DNA from: Acidobacteriota bacterium
GTDB lineage: Bacteria > Acidobacteriota > Vicinamibacteria > Vicinamibacterales > UBA8438
NCBI GenBank assembly: GCA_009861545.1
Contig: VXME01000071.1
Span: 23,189-87,188, forward strand
Length of the DNA stretch: 64,000 nucleotides
Direction of reading: 5' to 3'
Part shown: positions 1 through 9,044 of the stretch, in pieces
How the letters are laid out: every line of letters begins with the position of its first letter
Numbering within the stretch: position 1 is the stretch's first letter
Made by a program: the position numbers and the translations under genes
Notes under the pieces: model-generated
Databases searched by the model: none
The model's input: the letters and a program-made list of their open reading frames with translations, nothing else
What the model was told of the DNA's origin: nothing

Positions 1-749
1 TGACCGACGCACCCCGTTTCGACGGCCGCCGAGCGGCCGAACTGCGCGAGACCCGCATCACGCCCCACTACGTCGTGCACGCGGAAGGCTCCGTGCTCAT
101 CGAGGCCGGCCTTACGCGCGTAATCTGCACCGCGAGCGTCGAAGACCGCGTGCCGCCGTTCCTGCGCGGCAAGGGTACGGGCTGGGTGACGGGCGAGTAC
201 GGCATGCTCCCCCGGTCGACCTCGACGCGCTCCACCCGCGAGTCCTCGGCAGGCCGGGTCGGCGGCCGCACGCAGGAGATCCAGCGGCTGATCGGGCGCT
301 CGTTGCGCGCGGTCACCCGGCTCGACGAGCTGGGCGAACGCACCGTCTGGGTCGACTGCGACGTGATCCAGGCGGACGGGGGCACGCGCACCGCCTCCAT
401 CACCGGCGGCTTCGTGGCCCTGGCCCTGGCCCTGCAGAAGCTCCGCGAGACCGGCAAGATCGCACGGTTGCCGATCTCGGACTACGTGGCGGCCACCAGC
501 GTGGGAATCGTAGACGGCCGGCCGCTGGCCGATCTGGCCTACGCGGAGGACTCGCGGGCCGAGGTCGACATGAACGTCGTAAAGACCGGTGACGGCCGGT
601 TCATCGAGGTCCAGGGCACGGCCGAGGGCGAGCCCTTCGACCGGCACGCGCTGGACGCCCTGCTGGAGCTTGCCGGCGATGCAATCGAGCGGCTCGTCAC
701 CATGCAGCGGGAGATCGTCGGCGGGTCGCTCTCGTCCGACGCCGGCTGA
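1..749 (+). CDS. rph: Ribonuclease PH (first base of start codon outside window)
   Basis: 3'-to-5' phosphorolytic exoribonuclease that trims tRNA 3' ends. The window opens with 'tg' followed in frame by codons for [16 protein letters not shown], so only the first base of the ATG/GTG start is missing; the protein would be 249 residues, normal for the family. Family signatures are clear: HAEGSVLIE near the N-terminus, [12 protein letters not shown] in the phosphate/RNA-binding region, [13 protein letters not shown] and [11 protein letters not shown] near the end. It lies 26 bp upstream of rdgB on the same strand; rph-rdgB is a common bacterial pairing, so the two are probably co-transcribed. 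Confidence 0.96.
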   Translation, partial: TDAPRFDGRRAAELRETRITPHYVVHAEGSVLIEAGLTRVICTASVEDRVPPFLRGKGTGWVTGEYGMLPRSTSTRSTRESSAGRVGGRTQEIQRLIGRSLRAVTRLDELGERTVWVDCDVIQADGGTRTASITGGFVALALALQKLRETGKIARLPISDYVAATSVGIVDGRPLADLAYAEDSRAEVDMNVVKTGDGRFIEVQGTAEGEPFDRHALDALLELAGDAIERLVTMQREIVGGSLSSDAG

Positions 750-775
750 AGGGCCGCCCCGCGAGCGGTGCGATC

Positions 776-1387
776 GTGCAGGCCCAGACCGCCCGGACCG
801 TCGTCGTCGCCACGACCAACGCTCACAAGCTCGCCGAAATCACGCGCATTCTCGACGGTCTGGCGTATGCGGTCCGCCCGGTGACCGCCTACGCTACCGG
901 ACCGACGCCCGAAGAAACCGCGCAGACCTTCGCCGGAAACGCGCGGCTGAAGGCCCTGCACTACGGGCGGCTCGTACCGCATCTGACGGTGGCGGACGAC
1001 TCCGGACTCGAGATCGAGGGTCTCGACGGCGAACCGGGCGTCCACTCGGCGCGATTCAACGGCGCGACGTACCGCGAGAAGTTCGACGTCATCTACTCGC
1101 GCCTGCGCGCTCGCGGCGCGCTCGCCAGCCCCGCGCGGTTCGTCTGCGCCGTGGCGGCGGCCGAGGGGAACCGCATCGTGTTCGAAGCCACCGCCACGAT
1201 CGAGGGCCGGATCGCCCGGATGCCGGCCGGCCACGCCGGCTTCGGCTACGACCCGATCTTCTTCTACCCGCCGTACGGCTGCACGCTCGCCGAGGTCTCG
1301 GCCGACCGGAAGGCTGCGGTCAGCCACCGCGGGCGCGCGTTCCGCAAGCTGCGGGTCTTCATCGAATCCCGGACTGCACCCCCCTAA
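776..1387 (+). CDS. rdgB: dITP/XTP pyrophosphatase (HAM1/RdgB family)
   Basis: Nucleotide-pool sanitiser that hydrolyses dITP, XTP and related non-canonical purine NTPs to monophosphates and pyrophosphate. The 203-residue protein begins at a GTG codon and shows the family signatures: TTNAHKLAEI at the N-terminus, ADDSGLEIEGLDGEPG (metal/triphosphate region), FGYDPIFFYP and SHRGRAFRKL near the C-terminus. It follows rph by 26 bp. The last 29 bases overlap convergently with the end of the phoR-like kinase gene on the other strand. Confidence 0.95.
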   Translation: MQAQTARTVVVATTNAHKLAEITRILDGLAYAVRPVTAYATGPTPEETAQTFAGNARLKALHYGRLVPHLTVADDSGLEIEGLDGEPGVHSARFNGATYREKFDVIYSRLRARGALASPARFVCAVAAAEGNRIVFEATATIEGRIARMPAGHAGFGYDPIFFYPPYGCTLAEVSADRKAAVSHRGRAFRKLRVFIESRTAPP

Positions 1388-3188
1388 CGCTGACGGGCTG
1401 CCGGACAGCCGCTCCCGGACCGCCGTCACCGGCCGCACGAACCGGCAGGATGATCGTGAAGACGGAACCCCCACCGGCGCGATGCGCCGCCTCGATCGTT
1501 CCGTCGTGCAGGACGACGAGGTGCTTCACGATGGCGAGACCGAGTCCGGTTCCGCCGGGATTTCGGGCCCTGGAATGCTCGACGCGGTAGAAGCGCTCGA
1601 ATACGCGCGACAGATCGGTGTCCGGGATGCCCGGCCCGCGATCGGACACCCGCAGGACCACGCCGCTCCCGGAATCCCCGGCCGCGGCTTCCAGCTCGAT
1701 CACACTGCGCTCGGGCGCGTAGTGCGCGGCGTTCTCGACGAGGTTTCTGATGACGTCGTGGATCTTGACGGGGTCGACCACCAGCCGCTCGGCGCCCGGC
1801 TCGATGCGCGACTGCACACGTTGCTCCTTCACCTCCAGCACGGCCGCAAGCTCGGCGGCGACGCTCGAAAAGACCGTCGCCGTGTTGCACGTGTCGGGAT
1901 GCAGAACCTCCTGTCCGGCATCCAGGCGGGCGAGGCGCAGCAGGTCCGTGACCAACCTCTCCATGCGGTTCGTATGACGCGCGACGATATCCAGGAACCG
2001 CTGGCGCACCGCGACCTCCGTCTCGTCCGCCAACGCGTCGACGGCGCCGCGAATCGCCGTCAGCGGCGTCCGCAGCTCGTGGGAGACGTTGGCCACGAAG
2101 TCCTGGCGGATCTGCACCGCACGGCGGTAGTCGCTCACGTCGTGCAGGACGATTACCACGCCCGGCTCGTCCTGTTCGGTGTACGGCGCCGCGCTCGCCA
2201 GACAGACTCTGACCGGCTCGGTGCTCAGCGTGATCTCCGTCTGGCTGGACCCGCCGGCCTCGAGCGCACGCCCGATCTGTTTCGCGACCTCCGGATGGCG
2301 GATCAACTCGACGTAGTGCCGGTCGACCGGCGTCGCCTCGATCTGCAGCAGGCGGCGGACCGCTTCGTTCGCCATCTTCACTCGCCCACGCGCGTCCACG
2401 ACGAGCACGCCCTCGGTCATGCTGCCGAGAATCGCGTCCGTCAGCCGGCGGTTCCGCGACAGCTCCGCGAGCCGGCGGCCGAGCTCCTGAACGGAGGCGT
2501 CGAGCGCCCGGGCCACCGTGCCGATCTCGTCGTCCCCGTACGGACCGCTCTGCGGATTCAGATCCCCCGCCGCGTAGCGGCGCGCCACCGCCGCGATCGC
2601 ACTGACACGCCGGCTCATCGCGGCCGAGGTGACCCAGGCCAGGACGAGCGCCCCGGCCAGTGCCAGCAACAGCCCACCGGCCGTACCCCGCTGCACGGTA
2701 GCGATCTGGTCGTCGACCGCGGTCAAGGGAAGCGCCAGCCGGACGAACCCGACGCCGGGATGATCCATGCGCACTGCCGCGTACAGCAGGTCGCGCTCTA
2801 CGGTCGTGCTGTAGCGGCGCGTCACGCCGACGCCGGCGGTCCGGGCGAGCTCGATCTCGGGCCGGGCGCCGTGGTTCTCCATCGCCGCCAGCGAAGAACC
2901 GTCCTCGGCCGTATCGCCGACGACGCGCCCGCCCGGCTCGATGATCGTCACCCGTGCGCCGAGACTCATGCCGAGCGAATCGGCCTCCCGGTCCAGCTCG
3001 TCGACCGTGGGCGTCGGCCCGCTCCGCGCGACGAGGTCGGCCACCAGCCGCGCCTCGGCCAGCAGGTCCGTCGTGATGCGGTCGAGGAGCTGGCGCTCGA
3101 GCAGCCACGCCACGAGCGCAGCGGCCAGCAGCAGGCTCAGCCCCGCGATGCCGAACGCCGCCGCAAACAACCTGGTGCGCAGTCTCAT
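1359..3188 (-). CDS. phoR: Sensor histidine kinase, PhoR-type
   Basis: Membrane sensor kinase of a PhoB/PhoR-type phosphate two-component system. About 609 residues: TM1 near 5-32, an extracytoplasmic segment of about 135 residues, TM2 near 171-192, HAMP, a PAS domain near 250-350, HisKA with the phospho-acceptor in VSHELRTP (His370), and a HATPase_c domain with VENAAHYAPE and DRGPGIP. The ATG start at 3188 overlaps the stop of the response-regulator gene by four bases (ATGA), indicating translational coupling. The reading frame stays open further upstream, but the coupling and the TM1 position favour this start. The stop lies inside the end of rdgB. The ligand is inferred from phoU/phoB context, not shown by the sequence. 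Confidence 0.9.
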   Translation of the reverse strand: MRLRTRLFAAAFGIAGLSLLLAAALVAWLLERQLLDRITTDLLAEARLVADLVARSGPTPTVDELDREADSLGMSLGARVTIIEPGGRVVGDTAEDGSSLAAMENHGARPEIELARTAGVGVTRRYSTTVERDLLYAAVRMDHPGVGFVRLALPLTAVDDQIATVQRGTAGGLLLALAGALVLAWVTSAAMSRRVSAIAAVARRYAAGDLNPQSGPYGDDEIGTVARALDASVQELGRRLAELSRNRRLTDAILGSMTEGVLVVDARGRVKMANEAVRRLLQIEATPVDRHYVELIRHPEVAKQIGRALEAGGSSQTEITLSTEPVRVCLASAAPYTEQDEPGVVIVLHDVSDYRRAVQIRQDFVANVSHELRTPLTAIRGAVDALADETEVAVRQRFLDIVARHTNRMERLVTDLLRLARLDAGQEVLHPDTCNTATVFSSVAAELAAVLEVKEQRVQSRIEPGAERLVVDPVKIHDVIRNLVENAAHYAPERSVIELEAAAGDSGSGVVLRVSDRGPGIPDTDLSRVFERFYRVEHSRARNPGGTGLGLAIVKHLVVLHDGTIEAAHRAGGGSVFTIILPVRAAGDGGPGAAVRQPVSVRGVQSGIR

Positions 3189-3985
3189 GGCCGGGCCGGC
3201 AGGTCTGCTTCTTCCTCGATGAGCTTGTAACCGAACTGCTTCACCGTGACGATGGCGCCGGCCAGCGCCGGAAGCTTCTCGCGCAGCCGGCGGATGTGGA
3301 CGTCGACGGTGCGCGTGCCGCCGGTGTAGGCATAGCCCCAGACGTCGGAGAGCAGGACGTCTCGCGAATGGACCCGCCCACGATGCTCGATCAGGTAGCG
3401 CAGGAGCAGGAACTCCTTCGCCGTCAGTCGCACGTCCCGGCCGTCGCACGTAACCAGGTGCCGGTCGGTGTCGACCGTGACGGGCCCGAAGCGGAGCAGG
3501 CTCGGGGGCGGCTGCTCGCGCCGCGCCCGCCGCAGCACCGCGCCGACGCGCGCCACCAGCTCCTTCGGACTGAAAGGCTTGGTGACGTAGTCGTCGCCGC
3601 CCAGCTCCAGACCGACGATGCGGTCGGTCTCGTCGGTCTTGGCCGTCAGCATGATGATCGGCACGCCCGACGTCTTCGGATCGGCGCGGATGGAGCGGCA
3701 GACGTCGAGCCCGTTGCGGCCCGGCAACATCAGGTCGAGCACCACCAGCGCCGGCGGCCGCTCCCGGACGAGCGGCATGACGTCCGAGCCGGAGGTGAGG
3801 ATCTCGGACGCGTAACCGGCCTTGTGGAGCTGGTGCGCGACCAGCTCCGCGATGTCCGGATCGTCCTCGACCACGAGCACGAGGTCGGCGCTGTCGATGG
3901 ACCGGCGGTTGGAAGGTGCTTCTGCGTCGTGCGGCGCGACGGCCGGCGGTTCAGTGCTCAGTGGGGTCCCTCCCCTCCTGCGCAT
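3185..3985 (-). CDS. phoB: Response regulator, PhoB/OmpR family
   Basis: DNA-binding response regulator, 266 residues. The receiver domain (about 35-150) has the acidic pair VVEDD, the phospho-acceptor Asp84 in VVLDLMLPG, the Thr/Ser motif IMLTAK and the Lys in YVTKPFS. The C-terminal winged-helix OmpR/PhoB domain carries LTAKEFLLLRYLIEH and TVDVHIRRLREKL. There is a long N-terminal tail of about 33 residues before the receiver. The first ATG overlaps the end of phoU by 35 bases. It sits between phoU and phoR, all on one strand, so the likely target is the phosphate-starvation regulon. Confidence 0.92.
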   Translation of the reverse strand: MRRRGGTPLSTEPPAVAPHDAEAPSNRRSIDSADLVLVVEDDPDIAELVAHQLHKAGYASEILTSGSDVMPLVRERPPALVVLDLMLPGRNGLDVCRSIRADPKTSGVPIIMLTAKTDETDRIVGLELGGDDYVTKPFSPKELVARVGAVLRRARREQPPPSLLRFGPVTVDTDRHLVTCDGRDVRLTAKEFLLLRYLIEHRGRVHSRDVLLSDVWGYAYTGGTRTVDVHIRRLREKLPALAGAIVTVKQFGYKLIEEEADLPARP

Positions 3986-4649
3986 GATGCCGGACGTCCT
4001 GGCCCGACACCATGAAGATCACCTCTTCGGCGATGTTGGTGGCGTGATCGCCGATGCGTTCCAGATGGCGGGAGATCAGGATGAGGTCGAGCGCCGGTTC
4101 GGTCGTGGCCGGGTTCTGCACCATGTACCGCAGCAACTCCCGAAACACCTGGTCCTTGAGCCCGTCCAGGGTATCGTCCCGGTCGAGCACGTCGTAAGCC
4201 ATATCGGTGGCGTGACGCACGTACGCATTGAGGGCGTCCCGCAGCATGCCCTGCGCGTGCTCGGCCATCCGGGGGATGTCGATGAGCGGCTTGACCGGCG
4301 GGTGCTGCAGATAGCTGAAGGCCGCCTCCGCGATGTTGACGGCGACGTCGCCGATGCGCTCGAGATCGCTGTTGATCTTCACGCCCGAGACGACCACGCG
4401 CACGTCGGTGGCCGACGGATGATGCTCGACCAGCAGATCGTAGCAGCGCTTGTCGATCTCCATGTGCAGGCGATTGATCGGTTCGTCGCCGCAGAGGACC
4501 CGCTCGGCAAGCCCCAGATCGCCGTCGACGAGCGCCCGCACCGCCGCGCGCACCTGCTCTTCCGCTTCGCCGCCCATCGCGAGCAGGCGCGTTTTCAACT
4601 GGTTGAGTTCATCGGCGGCGCGCGGCACGGCGCCCGGAACCGAATCCAA
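3951..4649 (-). CDS. phoU: Phosphate signalling regulator PhoU
   Basis: PhoU mediates inhibitory signalling between the Pst phosphate transporter and PhoR. Two three-helix repeats are visible, each with the metal-binding E/DxxxD-type motif: SDLERIGDVAVNIAE in the first and RHLERIGDHATNIAEE in the second. I chose the TTG at 4649 because AAGGGG lies six bases upstream, giving 232 residues (typical). Alternatives are the GTG at 4628 and a TTG at 4706; none is an ATG. It is the first gene of a phoU-phoB-phoR unit; no pst transporter genes are in the window. Confidence 0.9.
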   Translation of the reverse strand: MDSVPGAVPRAADELNQLKTRLLAMGGEAEEQVRAAVRALVDGDLGLAERVLCGDEPINRLHMEIDKRCYDLLVEHHPSATDVRVVVSGVKINSDLERIGDVAVNIAEAAFSYLQHPPVKPLIDIPRMAEHAQGMLRDALNAYVRHATDMAYDVLDRDDTLDGLKDQVFRELLRYMVQNPATTEPALDLILISRHLERIGDHATNIAEEVIFMVSGQDVRHHAQEGRDPTEH

Positions 4650-4729
4650 GTCGCACCCCTTCGAAGACCTCGTCCCGAGCGTATCCCAGCGTTGCGGGAA
4701 CCGCAACAGCGAAGCCCGTCGCGACAGCC

Positions 4730-5581
4730 TCAGGACAACGCCAGCGCTTCGATCAGGAGATCCAGAACCTCGGTCACCTCACGGGGGTCGCGTACGCGAT
4801 AGCGCGCGCTCGTGGGACGGTCGCCGTGCTCGACGACGATGGGAACACCGGCGCCGTCGAGCAGCTCGAACGCGTGCTCGTCGGTTTCGTCGTCGCCGAT
4901 GTAGGTGGCCGCCCCGGGATCCAGCGACAGGGCGGAGAGCAGCCACCCGACGGCGCTTCCCTTGTCCCACGCCACGTCCGGACGCAACTCGAACACCTTC
5001 TTTCCCCGCTCGCGGCGCAGCTCCGGGTAGCGGCGCGCCACGGTGGCGACCACCTCTTCAACGCGCGGCGTGTCGCCCCGGCCGACGAGCCGGTAGTGCG
5101 TGGAAACGCTGTAGCGCTTGCGCTCCACCAGCGCGCCCGCCGTGCGCGACAATCCCCGCCGCAGATCGGCCTCGGCGCCGTCCAGCGCGGGCAGCAACGT
5201 TTCCGCCGCCTCGTAGCGCAGGCCGCTGCCGGCCGCCCCCTCGATGTCCAGGCCGTGGCAGCCGGCGTAGCCGATCTCATCGAGTTGCACGAAATCCCGC
5301 ACGACGGCGACGTCGCGGCCGGTAACGATGGTCACCGGGCAGCGGGACGCCAGTCGGGCGAGCCGCGCCCGGGTGGACGCGACGAGCGTGGCCTGCTCCG
5401 GCCGATCGGCGATCGGCGTGAGGGTGCCGTCGTAGTCGAGGAACACGCCCGGCGCCCCGCGCGTGACCGCGGCGAGCCATACGGTGCGCACGTCCGGATG
5501 CAGGGCCCACGGCAGAGCATGGGTGGTCCGCGTCGCAACGCGCCCCGGCCGAGGCGCCGCCGGCGAACTCGTGCTGGACAT
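4730..5581 (-). CDS. otsB: Trehalose-6-phosphate phosphatase
   Basis: HAD-superfamily phosphatase that removes phosphate from trehalose 6-phosphate, the last step of OtsAB trehalose synthesis. 283 residues from the ATG at 5581, which has GGAG eight bases upstream; the open frame continues further 5' without support. Motif I is FLDYDGTLTPI (nucleophile Asp49, general acid Asp51), motif II VTGRD, and motif IV GDDETDEHAF near the C-terminus; KRYSVSTHYR and KKVFELRP are typical OtsB segments. No otsA is adjacent, so the synthase must be elsewhere. It lies 22 bp downstream of the M19 dipeptidase on the same strand. Confidence 0.93.
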   Translation of the reverse strand: MSSTSSPAAPRPGRVATRTTHALPWALHPDVRTVWLAAVTRGAPGVFLDYDGTLTPIADRPEQATLVASTRARLARLASRCPVTIVTGRDVAVVRDFVQLDEIGYAGCHGLDIEGAAGSGLRYEAAETLLPALDGAEADLRRGLSRTAGALVERKRYSVSTHYRLVGRGDTPRVEEVVATVARRYPELRRERGKKVFELRPDVAWDKGSAVGWLLSALSLDPGAATYIGDDETDEHAFELLDGAGVPIVVEHGDRPTSARYRVRDPREVTEVLDLLIEALALS

Positions 5582-5603
5582 GGTGGATGCTCCGCCCGTC
5601 CCG

Positions 5604-6869
5604 CTACCGGCCGAGCCGCGCGGCCACCGCTTCCGCCTCGCCCCAGACGCGCAGCAGATTCCCGCCCCACAGCCTGGCGATGTCCTCTTCGCTGTAGCCG
5701 CGCCGCACGAGCTCGACGGTGACGTTGAGCGTCTCGCTCGCGTCGTACCAGCCCAGAACGCCGCCGCCGCCGTCGAAATCCGCACTGATCCCGACGTGGT
5801 CGATGCCGATCAGGTCGACCGCGTGGTCGATGTGGTCCACGAAATCGGCGACGGTGGCATCGGGCCAGCGCGCGTCCAGCGCCTCGACCCGGCCCAGGTA
5901 GTCCTCGTACGGCTCGGCGCCGAGGTCTTCGGGCTGCTGGCCCGGAATCATGCCGAATGCGCCGCGGATGTTGCGGTACTCCGCGGCGCGCCGGGCAGCG
6001 ACCTCGGACAGAAAAGCGCCGAGCGCCACCGTCTGAACCACGCCCCCGTTGGCGGCCAGCGCCCGGAGCTGCTCGTCGTCCAGGTTACGCGGATGCGGCA
6101 TCAGGGCGTGCATGCTCGAATGCGAGGCGATGACCGGCGCCTCGGACAGACGCACCGCGTCAAGCATGGCCGCCTTCGAGATGTGCGACACGTCGACCAG
6201 CATCCCGAGGCGGTTCATCTCCGCGATGACCTGCTCCCCGAACGCGCTCACGCCGTCGTGCTCGGCCTCCCCGTCGCCCAGCGCCTCGCGCGGCGTCGCA
6301 GAGTCCGCGATGTCGTTGTGTCCGCCGTGCGCCAGCGTCATGTAGCGGGCGCCGAGCTCGTGATAGGTCTCCAGAAGAGAGAGAGCGCGGCCGATGACGT
6401 ACCCGTTCTCGATGCCGATCGCCGCCACCAGCTTCCCGCTGCCGGCAATCCGCTCCACGTCGGCCGCGGTGTACGCGATCTCGATCTCGTCCGGGTACAG
6501 CTCTTCGGCCATGCGGTGGATCGCTTCGAACTTCGTCATCGCGTCCGCCCTGGCCTGCGCCTCGTTCTCGGGCGTGCGCTCCGTCTGGCCGACGTAGACG
6601 ATGAAGAACCCGGCGTCGAGCCCGCCGGCGCGCATCTTCGGCAGGTCCACCTGGAAGTCGGCGGACACCCCGGGGTCGACGGCGCGGGTGGCGAAGTTGA
6701 GCGGGATGTCGATGTGCGAGTCGAGCGTCAACACACGCTCGTGAATCGCGGTCGCGCGGTTGGTGAGCGCCCTCTCCGCGCGCTCCTCCGGCGTCCCGAG
6801 GGCGCACCCGCCGGCGATCGCGGCGGCGAGCGCCAGCGCCAGTGATCCGTTCGCCGTCCTGGGGGCCAT
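5604..6869 (-). CDS. Membrane dipeptidase (peptidase family M19), probable lipoprotein
   Basis: Zinc dipeptidase of the renal dipeptidase family. Start at ATG 6869, preceded by AGGAG. The N-terminus has a hydrophobic signal followed by IAGGC (Cys22), a lipobox-like site suggesting envelope anchoring. Metal-site motifs of M19 are recognisable in order: DSHIDIPL (HxD), IGIENGYVIG (bridging Glu), DVSHIS, ASHSSMHALMPHPRNL and HVGISADFDGGG. 421 residues. Likely cleaves dipeptides, possibly including D-amino-acid or lactam bonds; substrate unknown. Divergent from the aminotransferase gene with about 70 bp between starts. Confidence 0.92.
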   Translation of the reverse strand: MAPRTANGSLALALAAAIAGGCALGTPEERAERALTNRATAIHERVLTLDSHIDIPLNFATRAVDPGVSADFQVDLPKMRAGGLDAGFFIVYVGQTERTPENEAQARADAMTKFEAIHRMAEELYPDEIEIAYTAADVERIAGSGKLVAAIGIENGYVIGRALSLLETYHELGARYMTLAHGGHNDIADSATPREALGDGEAEHDGVSAFGEQVIAEMNRLGMLVDVSHISKAAMLDAVRLSEAPVIASHSSMHALMPHPRNLDDEQLRALAANGGVVQTVALGAFLSEVAARRAAEYRNIRGAFGMIPGQQPEDLGAEPYEDYLGRVEALDARWPDATVADFVDHIDHAVDLIGIDHVGISADFDGGGGVLGWYDASETLNVTVELVRRGYSEEDIARLWGGNLLRVWGEAEAVAARLGR

Positions 6870-6939
6870 GGCAGACTCCTGAAACGGATGAGCATACCAC
6901 CGGCCGCGCGCGCACGTGGACGGTAGTAAGCTGGATTGC

Positions 6940-8160
6940 ATGGCGTCGGTAGGCCGCACGGTCGCTTCCCCAATCTCCCGGTGGTTCCGCAGCCCCCCAC
7001 GCCCGAACGCGCACCGCGCGCTCTTCTCGCTGCCGGCCGGTCTCCACTATCTCAACTGCGCGTACATGGCGCCGGCCTCGAAGCGGGTCGCGGACGCCGG
7101 ACGCCGCGCGATCGACCGCATCGCCGTCCCCAGCCGCCTGGAGACCGGCGACTTCTTCGAGCCGGCCACGCGTGTCCGCGGGCTCTTCGCCCGCCTCGTC
7201 AACGCACCCGATCCGGACGGGGTGGCGATCATGCCGTCCGTCTCCTACGCCATGGCGACAGTAGCCCGGAATACGCCGCTCGCCGCCGGCCGGACCGTGA
7301 TCGTCGTCGAGGAGCAGTTCCCGAGCGCGGTCTACACTTGGCGGCGAGCCTGCCGCGAAGCCGGAGCCACGCTGCGCACCGTGGCGGCCCCCGACACGGC
7401 GGGATCGCGGGGCGAGGCCTGGAACGAAGCCCTGCTGGACGCCATCGACGACCGCACGGCGGCGGTCGTGCTGCCGCCGCTGCACTGGACCGACGGCCTC
7501 CGGTTCGACCTCGACGCCATCGGCGAGCGGGCGCGCGGCGCCGGGGCCCGGCTCGTCGTCGACGGTACGCAATCGGTGGGCGCACAGCCGTTCGACGTCG
7601 CGCGCATTCGCCCGGACGCGCTGATCTGCGCGGGCTACAAGTGGCTGACCGGTCCCTACGCGATCGGCCTGGCGTGGTACGGCCCCGCCTTCGACGACGG
7701 CGTACCGCTGGAGGAGAACTGGATCACCCGCCGCGGCAGCGACCACTTCAACGAGCTCGTCAACTACCGCGACGACTACCAGCCGGGAGCCATTCGCTAC
7801 GACATGGGCGAGCGATCGAACTTCGTGCTGCTGCCGATGCTGGAGGCCGCGCTGGAGCAGGTTCTCGACTGGGGGCCGGAAACGGTCGCGGCCCACACGC
7901 GCGAGCTGACCGCCGCCGCGGTCCCGCGCCTCCGCGATCTCGGCTGCCGGATGGATGACGACCGCTGGCGGGCCGGGCACCTGTTCGGGGTGCGCCTGCC
8001 GGCCGGCGTCGACATCCCCCGGCTCGGACGCGACCTCAGGGCGCGGCAGGTGTCCGTGTCGCTGCGCGGGGGCGCCATCCGCATCGCCCCGCATCTGTAC
8101 AACGACGACGCCGACTTCGATGCGCTGATCGACGTCTTGGGCGCAGCGATACGTCAGTGA
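6940..8160 (+). CDS. Aminotransferase class V-fold PLP enzyme
   Basis: Fold-type I PLP enzyme of the class V family (cysteine-desulfurase / isopenicillin-N-epimerase / kynureninase-like). The probable Schiff-base lysine is Lys234 in GYKWLTGPYAIGLAWY, preceded by the cofactor-binding Asp/Gln stretch VVDGTQSVGAQPFD. The family-typical N-terminal HYLNCAYMAP and the substrate-loop GERSNFVLLPML are present. 406 residues from ATG 6940; an in-frame GTG at 6916 would add eight residues. Neither has a clear Shine-Dalgarno. It overlaps the 3' end of the S51 gene convergently by seven bases. The exact substrate cannot be told from sequence. Confidence 0.88.
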   Translation: MASVGRTVASPISRWFRSPPRPNAHRALFSLPAGLHYLNCAYMAPASKRVADAGRRAIDRIAVPSRLETGDFFEPATRVRGLFARLVNAPDPDGVAIMPSVSYAMATVARNTPLAAGRTVIVVEEQFPSAVYTWRRACREAGATLRTVAAPDTAGSRGEAWNEALLDAIDDRTAAVVLPPLHWTDGLRFDLDAIGERARGAGARLVVDGTQSVGAQPFDVARIRPDALICAGYKWLTGPYAIGLAWYGPAFDDGVPLEENWITRRGSDHFNELVNYRDDYQPGAIRYDMGERSNFVLLPMLEAALEQVLDWGPETVAAHTRELTAAAVPRLRDLGCRMDDDRWRAGHLFGVRLPAGVDIPRLGRDLRARQVSVSLRGGAIRIAPHLYNDDADFDALIDVLGAAIRQ

Positions 8161-9044
8161 GGCGCGTCGGGCCACGGCCCGGCCACGACGCGGTCGAGGG
8201 GTCCGAGCGCCGGCTGGGGACGGTAGGCCTCCCTGGCCGCCAGGTCGTAGACGTCGCCGGGCGCCAGCAGGTAGAAGAGGCCGCCTGAATCGAGCAGCCG
8301 CTCGCGATCGTAGATGGCGACGTAGCTCCGACCGATGACCTCGAACCGGTCGCCCTGCACGACGATGGCGGTGTCCTCGTCGATACCGATGCCGAGCAGA
8401 TCCGGGCGCGCGCGAACCACCTCGATCAGGTCGAACTGGCGATTGCGCCGCAGCAGGTGCTGATCGACCCCGACGCCCCGCAGCAACCCGAACCCTTCCT
8501 CGTGATCGCCCATCATGATCGTGTTGGTCCGCGTATCGCCGCGCACCAGGTACGAGCCCAGGATGGTCGCCCCCGCCGAGGATCCACCGATGACGCCGCC
8601 GCGGTCGAGCACCTCGCGGAGCGCCTCGTGCACCTTCGTGTCCAGGTACGCATCGGCGAGCCGCCACTGGCGCCCGCCGCCGAACCAGACGCCGCGGGCG
8701 TGACGCAAGGGTTCGACGAACGCTTCCGTGTTCGCGGTGTCGCGGTCCGTGGTGTGCAGGATCGCGAGCCGGGTCGCCCCGGACGCCCGAAACGCCTCGG
8801 TGCCCCGCCATGTCCCGTCGTACGACTCCGCTCCGCCTGCCGTCGGGATGAGCACGATCGGGGCATCCGGGCCGCCGGCGAGATCCAGGAAGCGCTCGAC
8901 GATGGCCGGGTCCTGCATGCTCCCGCCCACGAGCACGAGCGATCCCCTCGCGGGCCCGACCTGCTGCGCAACAAGGGGTGGCGGGAAAACGACCAGGCCT
9001 GCGAGGATCAGCCCGAGCATCGACCGGGGCGCCATTCGTCCCAT
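8154..9044 (-). CDS. Exported cyanophycinase-like serine peptidase (family S51)
   Basis: S51 peptidase relative; cyanophycinases and alpha-aspartyl dipeptidases of this family use a serine nucleophile in GxSAGA. Here GGSSAGAT gives Ser156, and FGGGRQWRL matches the neighbouring family motif. The N-terminus has a hydrophobic signal ending about QQ (residues 26-28), so it is exported. The start ATG shares one base with the stop of the upstream M23 gene (TGATG), suggesting translational coupling. 296 residues. A cyanophycin substrate is unproven; a peptide or isopeptide hydrolase is the safer reading. Confidence 0.87.
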   Translation of the reverse strand: MGRMAPRSMLGLILAGLVVFPPPLVAQQVGPARGSLVLVGGSMQDPAIVERFLDLAGGPDAPIVLIPTAGGAESYDGTWRGTEAFRASGATRLAILHTTDRDTANTEAFVEPLRHARGVWFGGGRQWRLADAYLDTKVHEALREVLDRGGVIGGSSAGATILGSYLVRGDTRTNTIMMGDHEEGFGLLRGVGVDQHLLRRNRQFDLIEVVRARPDLLGIGIDEDTAIVVQGDRFEVIGRSYVAIYDRERLLDSGGLFYLLAPGDVYDLAAREAYRPQPALGPLDRVVAGPWPDAPH